From Blastocatellia bacterium (lineage in GTDB: Bacteria; Acidobacteriota; Blastocatellia; UBA7656; JADIYM01), in the NCBI GenBank assembly GCA_021463145.1, contig JAJTWZ010000002.1:62001-126000 (forward strand): a DNA stretch of 64,000 nucleotides, read 5' to 3'. Under the pieces are notes generated by a model. It had not been told where the DNA came from and did no database searches. It was given only the letters and a program-made list of their open reading frames with translations. A program made the position numbers and the translations under genes. Below, piece by piece: positions 8,947 to 18,857 of the stretch (the first letter of the stretch is position 1; each line of letters begins with the position of its first letter).

Positions 8947-9321
8947 TCAGGACTCTTCGCGCGGAGCTTCCACCGGTTCGAGGATGTGGCGTTTCAGGAA
9001 AACCTCGAGTTCCGCCGTGACGCGCGAGCTTCTTTCTGCGATGTCGCGGTCGAACTCTTCCAGTCGCTGCTGCGTGTTGTGCAACTCCTCGGCAATGTGA
9101 AGAGCGGCGAGTATGGCCACCTTGAGCGAGTCGACCGTGAGAGTCTGACGAGCGATCTCGGCCATGCGGCGGTCCACCATCTCGGCAAGCGCGAGGATGT
9201 GCTCGCTCTGCCCTTCCGTCCGGATGCTGTACGGCTGTCCGTAGATCTCGACCCGCACGCTCCGATTTCCGCCTTCCCCTTCGACCATCGGTGCCAGCCT
9301 CCGTCGCGGACTTTCGATCAC
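8947..9321 (-). CDS. zapA: Cell division protein ZapA
   Basis: 124 aa from a GTG that overlaps the previous stop (GTGA); an internal ATG at 9288 would give 113 aa. ZapA binds and bundles FtsZ filaments. The globular N-terminal domain has VRVEIYGQPYSIRTEGQSEH and AEMVDRRMAEIARQ; the rest is a long helix (SLKVAILAALHIAEELHNTQ) typical of the ZapA coiled coil. It follows a ZapB-like coiled-coil gene and the pheST genes, an arrangement seen in many bacteria. It converges with ppx, with 57 nt between the genes. Confidence 0.85.
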   Translation of the reverse strand: MIESPRRRLAPMVEGEGGNRSVRVEIYGQPYSIRTEGQSEHILALAEMVDRRMAEIARQTLTVDSLKVAILAALHIAEELHNTQQRLEEFDRDIAERSSRVTAELEVFLKRHILEPVEAPREES

Positions 9322-9596
9322 TTCCGCGCCGCTTCGACCTCGGTTTCGAGCACGGCGATCGCGTCAAGCATCGCCTCGACCTTCAACTTGATCGTATCGC
9401 GTTCCGAATAAAGGCGCTCGAGTTGCGACTCCAGCCGTTCCTTCTCTTCGTTCATGCCGACAATCTCTCGACGCAGGTGAACGACATCAACCTCGAGCCG
9501 CTCCTTCTCGACCTTGAGCATCTTGCAGTGCTCTATCGTGCGATAGATCTTGTCTTCCAGGTGCGAAAACTTCTCGAGACTAGACAATGCGCTCAC
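9318..9596 (-). CDS. zapB: ZapB-like coiled-coil protein
   Basis: 92 aa from the GTG at 9596, with a G-rich SD (ggggggcggcgac) just before it; the longer frame reading up to 10127 lies over pheT and is a shadow. Almost the whole product is heptad-rich helix (LEKFSHLEDKIYRTIEHCKM, then charged KEKERLE-type repeats to the end). ZapB-like proteins form a layer between ZapA and the chromosome-terminus protein. The GTGA overlap with zapA supports joint function. Family assignment rests on size, coiled coil and position, since sequence conservation is low. Confidence 0.68.
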   Translation of the reverse strand: MSALSSLEKFSHLEDKIYRTIEHCKMLKVEKERLEVDVVHLRREIVGMNEEKERLESQLERLYSERDTIKLKVEAMLDAIAVLETEVEAARK

Positions 9597-9661
9597 GTCG
9601 CCGCCCCCCGCTGCCTTTGGTCTTACAACCGTCCCGACGCCTGGCCACGCGTCGTCCCCCC

Positions 9662-11746
9662 CTACCGCAAATCCGCACCAAACCTTGTCGCAAGCTCGTC
9701 GACGATCCTGCCGTGCGAGACCGAAACCTCGTCGTCCGTCAGAGTGCGTTCGTCGCTTCGAAATGTTGCCCGGAGCGTCATCGAATGGTGATCCTCCGGC
9801 AGATTCCCGCCAGTGAAAATGTCGTAAAGCACGAACCCACGGAGATCGGCAATCCCAAGCTGGTTGACGGCCGTGACCACGGCCTGAAAGTTGATCGACT
9901 TCGGAACCACGATTGAAACATCGCGACCCACGGCCGGGAATCGCGGAAGGCGCCTGTACGCCACCGGCGCCGCTTCGACCTCGAGCATTCGATCGAGAGC
10001 CAACTCCGCAAGGAATAGAGGAGATCTGAACTTGCGTTTCGCTGCGAGGCTCGGGCTCACCCGCCCGAAAACACCGAGGACCTGACCGTCCAACACTACG
10101 CGCGCCGACTGGCCAGGGTGAAGGCATTCTACGCTGGCTCGATCGAATGTAAAGCTCGCGATTCGAAGGGCGCGAAGCACCGCCTCGATCGCGCCCTTCA
10201 TGTCATAGAAATCCGACTCACGACGGCCGCGATAATCGCCGTCCTCGATCGTGCCGGCAAGAAGAATTCCGAGCGTCTCGCGCTCGACCGGACGCAGGCC
10301 ATCCAATGGCCGAAGGAATCGCTTGCCGATTTCGAACAGTTGCACGTTCCGGGTGCCGTGCTTGGAGTTGGTCTCGTAGGCTTCGATCAGTCCGGTGACG
10401 AGCGATGAGCGCATTCGCGGCTTGTTGTCGAGGACCGGATTGACGAGGTCGACACCCGACGACGAGTCACGCTCGAGGTCCACGCACACGAATTCGTCGT
10501 CGAGATTGCGGTCGACGAAACTCAACGAAATCGCTTCGCTGTAGCCGCGCGATCGCAGTGCGTCGCTCACCGACTGCCTGGCCCGTTCTCCCGGAAGGTA
10601 CTCGCCAGCGCCGCCCCAGGGCGGAAGAGTCGGCGGCACGAGTCCGTATCCGAGCGAGCGGGCAACCTCCTCGACAAGGTCTTCCTCGATCGCGATATCG
10701 ACGCGATAACTCGGTCCGACGGCAAGCAGTTCCTCGGTATCCCGAAGCGGTTCGACGGCGAACCCGAGTCCGCGCAATGCGTCGACCATTCGGTCGAACG
10801 GAACCTCGTAACCGAGGAGCGCCTCGACACGCGCACGGCGCAATGGAATCGGCGTGCGGACGACGGGAGCCGGATAAGTGTCGACGGCACCGCGGCACAC
10901 CGTGCCGCCGGCAACCTCGACGATGAGCGAAGCGGCGCGGTCTATCGCGCGAACGGTCGCGTCGATGTCGGCGCCGCGCTCGAACCGGTGCGAGGCATCG
11001 GTATCCAGCTTCAGCGCACGCGCCGTCCTCCGAACGCTCGCTGGCTGGAAGTACGCGGCCTCGAGGAGCACATCCACCGTCTCGTCCGATATACCGGTCC
11101 CCTTCCCACCCTTGATGCCCGCGATGGCGACCGGTGCGTTTGCGTCGGCGATGACGAGCATGTCGTCGCGAAGTTCAATCTCACGAAACTCGTCACCCGT
11201 CGCCAACTTCTCGAGCGTCACGATGCGTTCGCCGGGTGCGGCGCGCCGCACGACGATCCTGTTCCCGCCAAGCCGATTGAAATCGAACGCGTGAAGCGGG
11301 TGTCCCTGCTCGAGAAGCACGTAGTTCGTCACGTCCGCCACATTGTTGATCGATCGCTGGCCCAGGGTTTCGAGCCGCCGGACCATCCAATCGGGTGACG
11401 GACCGATCTTCACGCCCCGGACGAGCCGGGCGACATAACGCGGGCACAGCTCCGGCGCCTCGATCGTGACCGAAGTAAGCGAGCTCGACGATGGATCGAC
11501 CTCGTCGAACCGGGAGGCCGGCGCTGAAAGGGGTACGTCGAAGAGTGCGGCTACCTCACGGGCAATTCCAAAATGCGAAAGGGCATCCGGCCGATTCGAC
11601 GTGATGTCGAACTCGAACACGGTGTCCGTTCCCACTTCTTCGATCGTATCGACCGCCAGACCCGCAAGCGTCAGACGCTCCGCAACGGTCCGCGCGTCGA
11701 GGTCGGCGACGACCATTTCCTTGAGCCAGTTGAAACTGATTCGCAT
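9662..11746 (-). CDS. pheT: Phenylalanyl-tRNA synthetase beta subunit (short form)
   Basis: 694 aa against about 790-800 in E. coli. The N-terminus ([12 protein letters not shown]) runs through [13 protein letters not shown] near residue 35 and then goes almost directly to [20 protein letters not shown], so the roughly 110-residue EMAP-II-like tRNA-binding (OB) domain normally found between them is absent. B3/B4, B5, the catalytic-like core ([13 protein letters not shown]) and the C-terminal FDX-ACB domain ([20 protein letters not shown]) are all present, so the subunit should still work with PheS. It follows pheS by 48 nt. Confidence 0.95.
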   Translation of the reverse strand: MRISFNWLKEMVVADLDARTVAERLTLAGLAVDTIEEVGTDTVFEFDITSNRPDALSHFGIAREVAALFDVPLSAPASRFDEVDPSSSSLTSVTIEAPELCPRYVARLVRGVKIGPSPDWMVRRLETLGQRSINNVADVTNYVLLEQGHPLHAFDFNRLGGNRIVVRRAAPGERIVTLEKLATGDEFREIELRDDMLVIADANAPVAIAGIKGGKGTGISDETVDVLLEAAYFQPASVRRTARALKLDTDASHRFERGADIDATVRAIDRAASLIVEVAGGTVCRGAVDTYPAPVVRTPIPLRRARVEALLGYEVPFDRMVDALRGLGFAVEPLRDTEELLAVGPSYRVDIAIEEDLVEEVARSLGYGLVPPTLPPWGGAGEYLPGERARQSVSDALRSRGYSEAISLSFVDRNLDDEFVCVDLERDSSSGVDLVNPVLDNKPRMRSSLVTGLIEAYETNSKHGTRNVQLFEIGKRFLRPLDGLRPVERETLGILLAGTIEDGDYRGRRESDFYDMKGAIEAVLRALRIASFTFDRASVECLHPGQSARVVLDGQVLGVFGRVSPSLAAKRKFRSPLFLAELALDRMLEVEAAPVAYRRLPRFPAVGRDVSIVVPKSINFQAVVTAVNQLGIADLRGFVLYDIFTGGNLPEDHHSMTLRATFRSDERTLTDDEVSVSHGRIVDELATRFGADLR

Positions 11747-11794
11747 TGAAGCCGATCGATCCAGGTACTCGGCCGGCGATTCGCCGGCGAATTG

Positions 11795-12817
11795 TCAGAA
11801 CTGCTCGAGGAAACGCAGGTCGTTCGAGTAGAGCAGCCGTATGTCGTCGAGGTCGAACTGACGCGCCGCCAGCCGATCGATTCCGAAGCCAAAGGCAAAG
11901 CCCGAAAAAAGTTCAGGATCTATGCCGGCCGTGCGCAGGACCTGTGGATGCACCATTCCGGCGCCGCCCATCTCGATCCAGCCTGAGCCCTTGCATACGC
12001 GGCAGCCGTCGCCCTTGCAGACGAAGCATTGATAATCGAACTCGCAACCAGGCTCGACGAATGGAAAATAACTCGCACGGAACCGGACCGGAGCCTCGGC
12101 GCCGAAGAGCTGGCGAACGAACTCTTCGCATGTGCCGCGAAGATCTGCGAGCGTTATGCCCTCGCCCACGTTGAGCCCCTCTACCTGAAAGAACATCGGA
12201 TTGTGCGTCGCGTCCGGCGTGTCGCGCCGAAACACACGGCCGGGGGCAATAACCCGAAGCGGCGGCGTCCGTCGCTGCATCGCGTGGATCTGCACGGTGG
12301 ACGTCTGCGATCTAAGGGCGAGGTCTTCAGACACGTACATCGTGTCCTGCGACTCGCGCGCGGGGTGCCCTTCGGGAATGTTCAGGGCGTCGAAGTTGAA
12401 GAACGTCGTTTCGATCTCGGGCCCGTCTTCCACCGAGTAGCCCATGCGCACGAAGATGTCTTCGATCTTGCGGCGGAGAATCGTAACGGGATGCTCGTGT
12501 CCCATCGTCACGTCACGTCCAGGAAGGGTGACGTCCAACGTCTCGCGTTCGATCAGCGCCGAATTCTCGCGTTGCGACAATTCCTGGCCGACTCGCTCGA
12601 GGCCGGTCTCGACGACCTGTTGAAGCGCATTGAAGGCCTTGCCGAATGCGGCTCGATCCCCGGCGGGGATCGAGCCCATCTGCTTGCGAACGTCCGTGAC
12701 CAGGCCGGCCTTGCGGCCGAGCCAGCGGTCTCTCAGAGCGCGAAGGGACTCCGCGTCGGCAACCGAGGCTACCTCGTTCTCGAATTGTGCTTGAAGCCCG
12801 TCGAAGTTGGTGCTCAT
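11795..12817 (-). CDS. pheS: Phenylalanyl-tRNA synthetase alpha subunit
   Basis: 340 aa, normal length. It carries the catalytic site of the alpha2-beta2 enzyme that charges tRNA-Phe. An N-terminal coiled-coil arm (about 1-100) is followed by the class II core: motif 2 region ([20 protein letters not shown]), [20 protein letters not shown], and motif 3 ([20 protein letters not shown]). It contains a CxxC-like pair ([17 protein letters not shown]), also seen in many PheS proteins. Cotranscribed with rplT upstream (77-nt gap) and pheT downstream. Confidence 0.97.
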   Translation of the reverse strand: MSTNFDGLQAQFENEVASVADAESLRALRDRWLGRKAGLVTDVRKQMGSIPAGDRAAFGKAFNALQQVVETGLERVGQELSQRENSALIERETLDVTLPGRDVTMGHEHPVTILRRKIEDIFVRMGYSVEDGPEIETTFFNFDALNIPEGHPARESQDTMYVSEDLALRSQTSTVQIHAMQRRTPPLRVIAPGRVFRRDTPDATHNPMFFQVEGLNVGEGITLADLRGTCEEFVRQLFGAEAPVRFRASYFPFVEPGCEFDYQCFVCKGDGCRVCKGSGWIEMGGAGMVHPQVLRTAGIDPELFSGFAFGFGIDRLAARQFDLDDIRLLYSNDLRFLEQF

Positions 12818-12894
12818 CGGGTCGAAGGCCCTGACGACGCCGGGTCAGCGCGCTTCAAAAGCACGCTGACCCGGGCGAGTCCTGCAATGGACGT

Positions 12895-13266
12895 TCAGGC
12901 CGCCGGAACGGCGTCAATCGCCTGCTTCGCGGAACCGACGAGCGCAGCGAATGCCGCAGGTTCGTGCACGGCAAGGTCGGCGAGCGCTTTCCGGTCGAGT
13001 TCGACGCCCGCAAGCTTCAGTCCGTGCATGAACTGGCTGTAGCTGAGTCCGTTCAGGCGGGCCGCGGCGCTGATGCGAACGATCCAGAGTGAACGAAAAT
13101 CGCGCTTCTTCAGTTTGCGGCCGGTGTACGCGAAATTCAGTGCTCTCTCTACCGACTCTTTGGCGTGTCGATAGAGCTTCGACTTGTTGGCACGATAGCC
13201 TTTGGCAAGCTCGAGAATTTTCTTGCGCTTCTGAAGCCGGCTGCTTCCTCGTTTGACTCTTGGCAT
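12895..13266 (-). CDS. rplT: 50S ribosomal protein L20
   Basis: 123 aa, full length, with the family N-terminus [20 protein letters not shown] and the conserved [20 protein letters not shown] and [20 protein letters not shown] segments. L20 binds 23S rRNA early in 50S assembly and, in several bacteria, represses its own operon by binding the leader of rpmI. The last third is slightly longer than in E. coli. It lies 67 nt after rpmI in the thrS-infC-rpmI-rplT-pheST order. Confidence 0.97.
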   Translation of the reverse strand: MPRVKRGSSRLQKRKKILELAKGYRANKSKLYRHAKESVERALNFAYTGRKLKKRDFRSLWIVRISAAARLNGLSYSQFMHGLKLAGVELDRKALADLAVHEPAAFAALVGSAKQAIDAVPAA

Positions 13267-13333
13267 TCCAAATACTCCTTCTGAACTGGCCCTCGTCGGG
13301 GCGTGTCCTCAATCGATCGGCTGCGCCCGCAGC

Positions 13334-13537
13334 TCAGGGCCGTCCGTATGGAAGCATGCGCTTCACGAGACCTTCGTCGTTCGGCGAAAGGATCACGTCG
13401 TGGTCGAGATTGCGCTTCCGCTTCGAATCCTTCTTGGTGAGGATGTGGCGCGCGTGCGAATGTCCACGCTTCACCTTGCCGGTCGCCGTCGTGCGAAACC
13501 GCTTCGCGGCGCCTTTGTGTGTCTTGAGCTTCGGCAT
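13334..13537 (-). CDS. rpmI: 50S ribosomal protein L35
   Basis: 67 aa. The start at 13537 gives the conserved N-terminus [20 protein letters not shown] and a good SD (cAGGAGtaggacg) upstream; the open frame extends a further 24 codons without family similarity. It contains the usual [20 protein letters not shown] core. It sits between infC and rplT; in this operon type L20 feedback often acts at the rpmI leader, which here is the 83-nt gap 13538-13620. Confidence 0.95.
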   Translation of the reverse strand: MPKLKTHKGAAKRFRTTATGKVKRGHSHARHILTKKDSKRKRNLDHDVILSPNDEGLVKRMLPYGRP

Positions 13538-13620
13538 CGTCCTACTCCTGAAACGAATGAAATAAAGTTGTTGGCAAGCGCCGCGACCGATGCGCGGCGC
13601 GAAATTCAAGTCTCGCCTAG

Positions 13621-14271
13621 TCAGGCTTCCGGTTCCGCGGCCGGCGGTTCGGGCGCGGCAGCGCCGTCGGACGGCTTGGCGACCGGAGCGGGCTTGGGTT
13701 TCGGCTTCGGCGCCCGGCCCTTCTTCGGTCCGATGATAGTGAACATGTTCATGCCTTCCATCTTCGGCTCGACTTCCATCGATCCCTCCTCCGAGAGCTC
13801 GTCGACGAGCCGCATCAGGAGCGCGAGTCCAAGCTCCTTGTGCGTTACCTCCCTGCCTCTGAAGTGGACCGTGGCCTTCACCTTGTCGCCGTCGACGAGG
13901 ATTCGGGCGGCGTGGTTCTTCTTGAAGTCGTAGTCGTGATCGTCGGTGCCGGGCCGGAACTTGATCTCCTTGACCTGGATCATCGTCTGCTTCTTCTTGG
14001 CCTCGTTCGCCTTCTTTTTCTGCTCGTACTGCCAGCGGCCGAAATCGATGATGCGACAGACCGGAGGATCTACGCCCGGAGCCACTTCGACGAGGTCTAG
14101 CCCCTTCTCCTGAGCAAGGCGCATGCCTTCCGCCGGCGACATGACGCCGAGCTGTCCGCCATCCTCGTCGATGACGCGAATACGCGGCGCACGAATGCGC
14201 TGGTTGATGTTGACCCGCGGCGCCCTCTCGGGGCGCATTGGCCTACGACCTCGACGTCCGAATCCGCTGAT
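13621..14271 (-). CDS. infC: Translation initiation factor IF-3, AUC start
   Basis: 216 aa if begun at ATC 14271. That codon has a near-perfect SD (gaggaggtgag) ending 4-7 nt before it; no ATG or GTG in frame near the SD fits. IF-3 genes are known for AUU/AUC starts, which IF-3 itself discriminates against, giving autoregulation. The product shows the IF3-N domain ([40 protein letters not shown]), the lysine-rich linker helix and IF3-C ([31 protein letters not shown]-type segment). The C-terminus carries an extra Pro/Ala/Lys-rich tail of about 35 residues. thrS ends 54 nt upstream. Confidence 0.93.
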   Translation of the reverse strand: MSGFGRRGRRPMRPERAPRVNINQRIRAPRIRVIDEDGGQLGVMSPAEGMRLAQEKGLDLVEVAPGVDPPVCRIIDFGRWQYEQKKKANEAKKKQTMIQVKEIKFRPGTDDHDYDFKKNHAARILVDGDKVKATVHFRGREVTHKELGLALLMRLVDELSEEGSMEVEPKMEGMNMFTIIGPKKGRAPKPKPKPAPVAKPSDGAAAPEPPAAEPEA

Positions 14272-14325
14272 AGCCTCACCTCCTCGGAAATACGACAGGC
14301 GCCCCGCAGCGCCGGCACGCACCGC

Positions 14326-16308
14326 TCACGCGGGCGCAGGTACCTCGGCCGAATGTGCCTCAGAAGGCTCGGCCTCGCGCGAAAGTCCATCCCGCGAACG
14401 CGTGCGCGCAAGATCGAGCGCACGCTCCGCAAACACGCTCACCGGCATCGAACCGATGTCTCCGTTCTTGCGATCGCGAACCGCAACGAGCCGTTCGTCG
14501 ACCTCGCGGTCGCCGACGACCAGCATGAACGGAATCTTCTTGAGCTGAGCGTCGCGAATCTTCGACTTCATCGTCTCGCTGCGCAGGTCCGACTCGACTC
14601 GGAGCCCCGCGGCGCGCAATTCCTCGGCCACGCCGTTCGCATACTCGTTGTGCCGGTCCGAGATTGGAAGCACCTTTGCCTGCACGGGCGACATCCACAC
14701 CGGGAAGTGCCCGGCGAAGTGCTCGATCAACACGCCCATGAACCGCTCGAATGAGCCGTAAAGCGCGCGGTGGATCATGATCGGCCGGTGCGGACGGTTG
14801 TCCTCGCCGATGTACTCCAGCTCGAAGCGTTCCGGAAGATTCCAGTCGAGCTGAATCGTTCCGAGCTGCCATAGCCGTCCGATCGCATCGACGACCTTGA
14901 GGTCGATCTTGGGTCCGTAGAACGCCGCTTCCCCTTCGACCCGCTTATAGGCCACACCGTAGGCGTCGAGCGCCGAGGCGAGCGCAGCTTCGGAGTCGTC
15001 CCAGACGGCCGGGTCGCCAATGTACTTGTCGAGGTTCTGAGAGTCGCGAACGGACAGCTCGACACGAACGTCCTCGAACCCGAAAGTCGACAGCAACGTG
15101 CTCGCGAGGTGCCACACCCGCTCGATCTCGTCCTGGATCTGGTCGGGACGGATGAACAGGTGCGCGTCGTCCTGCGTGAACCCTCGCACGCGCAACAGTC
15201 CGTGCTGAACGCCGGACCGCTCGTAACGGTACACCGTTGCCATTTCCGAAATCCGAAGCGGCAGATCCCGATAGGAACGCTGCGACGTGCGATAGACCTC
15301 GATGTGGAACGGGCAGTTCATCGGACGGAGTTGGTAGACGGCGCCGTCTTCGCAGTCCATCTCGGGGAACATGTCCGAGCGGTAGTGCTTCGTGTGGCCT
15401 GACGTTTCCCAGAGCGCATTCGACCCGATCTGGGGCGTGTAGACGAGGTCGTACCCCGCCGCTACCTGCAACTCGTAGAGGAACGACTCCATCTGCCGGC
15501 GAATGAATGCGCCGTTCGGGAGCCAGAGCACGAGGTTCGGTCCTACCTTGTCGGAAAAGGCAAAAATACCGAGTTCGGGCCCGAGGCGCCTATGATCCCG
15601 CTTCTTAGCTTCCTCACGCTGCCTGACGAATGCGTCGAGTTCGCCCTGCTCGAAGAATGCGGTGCCGTAAATGCGCTGCATCTGTTCGCGGTGCTCGTCA
15701 CCGCGCCAGTAGGCGCCGGCAAGCGAGAGGAGCTTGAACGCCTTTATCTTCGACGTGAGCGGCAAATGTGGTCCGAGACAGAAGTCGATGAACTGGTCGC
15801 CCAGCCTGTAGGCCGAAACGACGTCACCGCCCTTCTCCTCGATAAGTTCGCACTTCAGTTTGTCGTCGACCACTTCGTCGAAAAGCCGCAACATCTCGGC
15901 CTTCGGCATCTCGACCCGCTCGAACGGAAGATTGCGCTTCACGAGCTCACGCATCTTCTTCTCGATGTGATCGAGGTCGTCGGGCGTAAACGGCTTCTCC
16001 GGCAGAAAGTCGTAGTAGAAGCCGTAGTTCGGATCCTCGACGAGCGCCGGCCCGACGCCAAGCTTCGTGCCCGGGAATAGCTCGAGAACCGCCGCAGCCA
16101 GAAGATGCGCCGTGGAATGCCGATAGATTTCGAGCGCCTCGGGCGACTCGACCGTGATCGCCTCGACCGCCGCGCCTTCAGGCGCGGGGGACGAAAGATC
16201 GACAAGCCGTCCGTCGACTCGCGCAGCAAACGCGCGTTTGGCGACCTTCGGGTCGACCGACTTAAGACGGTCTGCCGCTGTCGACACTCGATTCTGCTCT
16301 GCTTCCAT
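14326..16308 (-). CDS. thrS: Threonyl-tRNA synthetase
   Basis: 660 aa, normal length. A TGS domain (about 20-75) is followed by the editing domain with HxxxH ([20 protein letters not shown]) and the second-half motif, the class II catalytic core ([56 protein letters not shown]) and an anticodon-binding domain (about 550-640). The C-terminus ends in a short acidic tail. It is the first gene of the thrS-infC-rpmI-rplT-pheS-pheT-zapB-zapA set. The leader contains a small hairpin (see 16345-16361). Confidence 0.97.
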   Translation of the reverse strand: MEAEQNRVSTAADRLKSVDPKVAKRAFAARVDGRLVDLSSPAPEGAAVEAITVESPEALEIYRHSTAHLLAAAVLELFPGTKLGVGPALVEDPNYGFYYDFLPEKPFTPDDLDHIEKKMRELVKRNLPFERVEMPKAEMLRLFDEVVDDKLKCELIEEKGGDVVSAYRLGDQFIDFCLGPHLPLTSKIKAFKLLSLAGAYWRGDEHREQMQRIYGTAFFEQGELDAFVRQREEAKKRDHRRLGPELGIFAFSDKVGPNLVLWLPNGAFIRRQMESFLYELQVAAGYDLVYTPQIGSNALWETSGHTKHYRSDMFPEMDCEDGAVYQLRPMNCPFHIEVYRTSQRSYRDLPLRISEMATVYRYERSGVQHGLLRVRGFTQDDAHLFIRPDQIQDEIERVWHLASTLLSTFGFEDVRVELSVRDSQNLDKYIGDPAVWDDSEAALASALDAYGVAYKRVEGEAAFYGPKIDLKVVDAIGRLWQLGTIQLDWNLPERFELEYIGEDNRPHRPIMIHRALYGSFERFMGVLIEHFAGHFPVWMSPVQAKVLPISDRHNEYANGVAEELRAAGLRVESDLRSETMKSKIRDAQLKKIPFMLVVGDREVDERLVAVRDRKNGDIGSMPVSVFAERALDLARTRSRDGLSREAEPSEAHSAEVPAPA

Positions 16309-16344
16309 AACGAATCTCGCGAACGCACATCAGAGCCGCCAGTA

Positions 16345-16361
16345 CCGGTCGCTCGGACCGG
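16345..16361 (-). promoter_or_regulatory. Hairpin in the thrS leader
   Basis: ccggtc-gctcg-gaccgg forms a 6-bp stem with a 5-nt loop, 37 nt upstream of the thrS start. ThrS of E. coli represses its own mRNA by binding tRNA-like leader hairpins; this stem is too short to claim that. No T-box specifier or convincing promoter was found in 16309-16548. Confidence 0.25.
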
Positions 16362-16548
16362 ACCCGGCAGTTGTACCAAATGGATCTGACGTGACGTTCG
16401 TGCGGAACGAGGAATTCCGCGAAAACTGCAACGATCGGATCTCACACCAGCGCCCCCGCGTCATCCGCCGCCCGCGCGCCCGTGAGAGGGCAAAGACCGC
16501 GTGCTGGCGTCAGCAGGGAACTTCGGGAGCTGGCGCAAAATAGAGAAA

Positions 16549-16623
<75 letters not shown>

Positions 16624-16656
16624 ATACCAGGAATCACTGACAAAGAGCGAACCGGC

Positions 16657-16686
16657 AGAGTAGCAGCCGTGCGTTTGGACTGTCAA
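16657..16686 (-). promoter_or_regulatory. Sigma-70 promoter for tRNA-Val
   Basis: On the minus strand, TTGACA (perfect -35, 16681-16686), an 18-nt spacer and TACTCT (-10, 16657-16662). The predicted start is about 25-30 nt before the tRNA 5' end. The -10 box is weak (3 of 6). Confidence 0.45.
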
Positions 16687-16861
16687 CAGGGTCATCGGGC
16701 CGGCGAAAATCTGCAAGTCCAGCCGTTTCCATGTTTACTTCCCCGACGGTGCGGGTGTACCATCGCCACGTATCTGGTTCGATACGCCCATTGCCCCCCA
16801 ATTGGCGTGAAATCCTCATTCACGACCACCATTGGGAAGCTACTTTTCAAGGAGCTGGGAT

Positions 16862-17371
16862 ATGAAGTCGCGATACTCTGCACTGACGATTCTTGCGGTC
16901 TGCCTGTTTGCTGCTCCGACTGCGCTTGCTCAGCGTGGCGTCGGGGACGCCGACTCTGGCACGATCGGTTACATTCCGGGCGGTCCGCCGTCGAATGTCA
17001 TCTCGCGGGTCTTTACCCACGCGGCGTTGAAAGACAGCGCTGGCGAAGTCATTGGCAAGGTAAAGACTGCCACTATCGAAACCACTGCGAAGATCCAGAT
17101 GGCTCTTCGACTCCAGGTCACGGGCCTGACACCCAACACGGAGTACGCGCTTGTCATCGACAGCACGCTCGTCGGCACCGATACGGCCGATGTCAATGGC
17201 GTTCTCAAGATGAAGTTTGCTTCTCCGACAGCCGGTCGCGTACCGGCCCTGCCAGACGTGTTGAAGCCCATCGCGGCAGCTCGGCAGGTGCAACTCTACC
17301 AGGTTGCTTCCCAGCGACTGGTGGCATCGGGACAGTTCGGATCCTACGGCGCCGGCGCCGGCAACAGGTAA
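16862..17371 (+). CDS. Secreted protein of unknown function
   Basis: 169 aa from the ATG at 16862, which has an SD (caaggag) about 8 nt upstream. Residues 1-23 are a signal peptide ending PTALAQ. The mature part reads as a small beta-rich domain (ALRLQVTGLTPNTEYALVID, GVLKMKFASPTAGRVPALPD). The T-G-L-x-P-N-T-x-Y pattern is common in fibronectin-III-like or CHRD-like folds, but no family is firmly recognised. The gene stands alone between tRNA-Val and a strong terminator. The 238 nt upstream (16624-16861) hold the tRNA promoter and nothing else evident. Confidence 0.7.
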   Translation: MKSRYSALTILAVCLFAAPTALAQRGVGDADSGTIGYIPGGPPSNVISRVFTHAALKDSAGEVIGKVKTATIETTAKIQMALRLQVTGLTPNTEYALVIDSTLVGTDTADVNGVLKMKFASPTAGRVPALPDVLKPIAAARQVQLYQVASQRLVASGQFGSYGAGAGNR

Positions 17372-17376
17372 CCGCG

Positions 17377-17387
17377 CCGCTCCGCGG
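17377..17387 (+). repeat. Palindrome core CCGCTCCGCGG, outlying copy
   Basis: The same 11-nt core as in the spacer at 39660-39990, here in the gap directly after the secreted-protein gene. It lies 11 nt before the terminator stem. Confidence 0.4.
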
Positions 17388-17397
17388 TTCTGACAGG

Positions 17398-17440
17398 ACA
17401 GGGCGCGCTGTGTTCGTCACGGCGCGCCCTGTTCATTTCC
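17398..17440. terminator. Bidirectional terminator between convergent genes
   Basis: An 11-bp perfect stem (acagggcgcgc / gcgcgccctgt) with a 13-nt loop is followed by tcatttcc on the plus strand. It lies between the secreted-protein gene and the convergent PrsW gene. Confidence 0.7.
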
Positions 17441-17458
17441 CCCACACCCGGCCTTTCG

Positions 17459-18721
17459 TCACGACCCCATCTCGCCGCGCAATCTTGCGATCTCCTGTCT
17501 CAGAACCGGAACCTCTCCCAGGCTTCGGGTCTGCGTATTGGCTTCGCTGGCCTTCAGTGTGTGGTACTTCGACAAGGCCAGCTTTACCACGGTCTGCGAG
17601 AGTCCCTTCGAAGCGCGATATCCACTGTAGCCGCCCTTCTTGAATCCCCGCATGTGGAATCCGCTCCGGCGGAAAAGCGACGTGATCGCGTTGAACTCGT
17701 CCTGGCTGATCACCCCAAGGGCGACTTCATCGGCGAGGTGCGTCCGGATGATGCGGCGCTCTCGATACAGACAGTAGCCAACCGCCACCATGAAGATGAG
17801 GAACGACGGAATCCAAACGATGGCGTATGCGCCGAAAAAGAGTTCGCCGCCGCCGCCGGCACCGGCGAGCACCGCGATGAGATTCCACATGGCGTGCAGG
17901 AACACCGCGAGGCAGTAGCCGATCACAGGAGCCGTCCACGCGACAATTCCCCGCTTCCGCTCGCGCGCCAGGCCTACCCCGATGCCTGTCATCGACGTGA
18001 AGAGCGGGTGAGAGAATGGCGCGAGCATCCCCCGCAACACGAAAAGCACGACGCCTCCGCCGATGCCCGCTTCGCCGACCGCGCGGCCGTAGTAAAGGAT
18101 GTTCTCGACCGTCGCGAACCCGAGTGCGATGACGCACCCGTAGACGATCCCATCCACGACGCCGTCGAAGTGTTTCCGCAGGAGGAAGAGAATTACCAGC
18201 AGGCCGATTCCCTTCATGGCCTCCTCCGCAATTGGCGCCGAAATGACAGCGCCGACAAAGCCGGCAACCTCCTCAGATCCTCCCGAAGCAGCCGCTGCGA
18301 CCGCGGACGCGGTGTCGTTGACGAGCAACGAACCGAAGATCGCTATGACGCCACCCCACACGAACGCGCCGGCCAGCGCCCACAGGGGCTCGGGATCGTA
18401 GCGATCGACCAGGCGAACGATCGATAGGTAGAAGACCGCCGGAACGAAGGCCATGAAACTCGCGACGATGAGGATCGGCAGGCCGAGCTCGGCGATGAAG
18501 ATCAGAAGGAGCAGCCCGAAAACGCCTATGAAGATGAGGCCCGCGCAGCCCAGACCGATCACCTGCAAGACGAATCCAGCTCCCTGCTTCGCCTGCTGGG
18601 GCGGCGGGATGAAGGGCGGCGGAGTTCCCATCACGTCCGGAGCGGGATACCGCGGCGCCTGCGGCGGCGGTTGAGGCGGTCCCTGCCCCCAACCCGGCGG
18701 AGGAGTCCAATTGTTCGACAT
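17459..18721 (-). CDS. PrsW-family intramembrane metalloprotease
   Basis: 420 aa from the ATG at 18721 (SD cgagg upstream). A Pro/Gly-rich cytoplasmic N-terminus (about 1-55) is followed by about eight membrane segments. PrsW-type motifs are present: PIAEEAMKG (the EE pair), FATVENILYY, HPLFTSMTGIG and HAMWN, which supply the metal ligands of this CAAX-protease-like clan. In Bacillus, PrsW cleaves the anti-sigma factor RsiW. The ECF/anti-sigma pair at 5920-7256 is a conceivable but distant client. A C-terminal helical region of about 90 residues follows the membrane part. Divergent from the M48 gene. Confidence 0.85.
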   Translation of the reverse strand: MSNNWTPPPGWGQGPPQPPPQAPRYPAPDVMGTPPPFIPPPQQAKQGAGFVLQVIGLGCAGLIFIGVFGLLLLIFIAELGLPILIVASFMAFVPAVFYLSIVRLVDRYDPEPLWALAGAFVWGGVIAIFGSLLVNDTASAVAAAASGGSEEVAGFVGAVISAPIAEEAMKGIGLLVILFLLRKHFDGVVDGIVYGCVIALGFATVENILYYGRAVGEAGIGGGVVLFVLRGMLAPFSHPLFTSMTGIGVGLARERKRGIVAWTAPVIGYCLAVFLHAMWNLIAVLAGAGGGGELFFGAYAIVWIPSFLIFMVAVGYCLYRERRIIRTHLADEVALGVISQDEFNAITSLFRRSGFHMRGFKKGGYSGYRASKGLSQTVVKLALSKYHTLKASEANTQTRSLGEVPVLRQEIARLRGEMGS

Positions 18722-18857
18722 GATGATCCTCGTGCGGTCGCGGCGAGCTTCCATGTGCCGCTAAGATTTTCCGGCTGGCAACGCAGAGCCGGTTCTCAGG
18801 CTCGAAGCGTCAGCCGTTACGTATCAGAACCACGCTCATTCGGGAAGGAGAAGTACC

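Noticed and set aside
16309-16548. T-box riboswitch upstream of thrS
   Set aside because: No specifier loop, no T-box sequence and no terminator/antiterminator pair could be seen.
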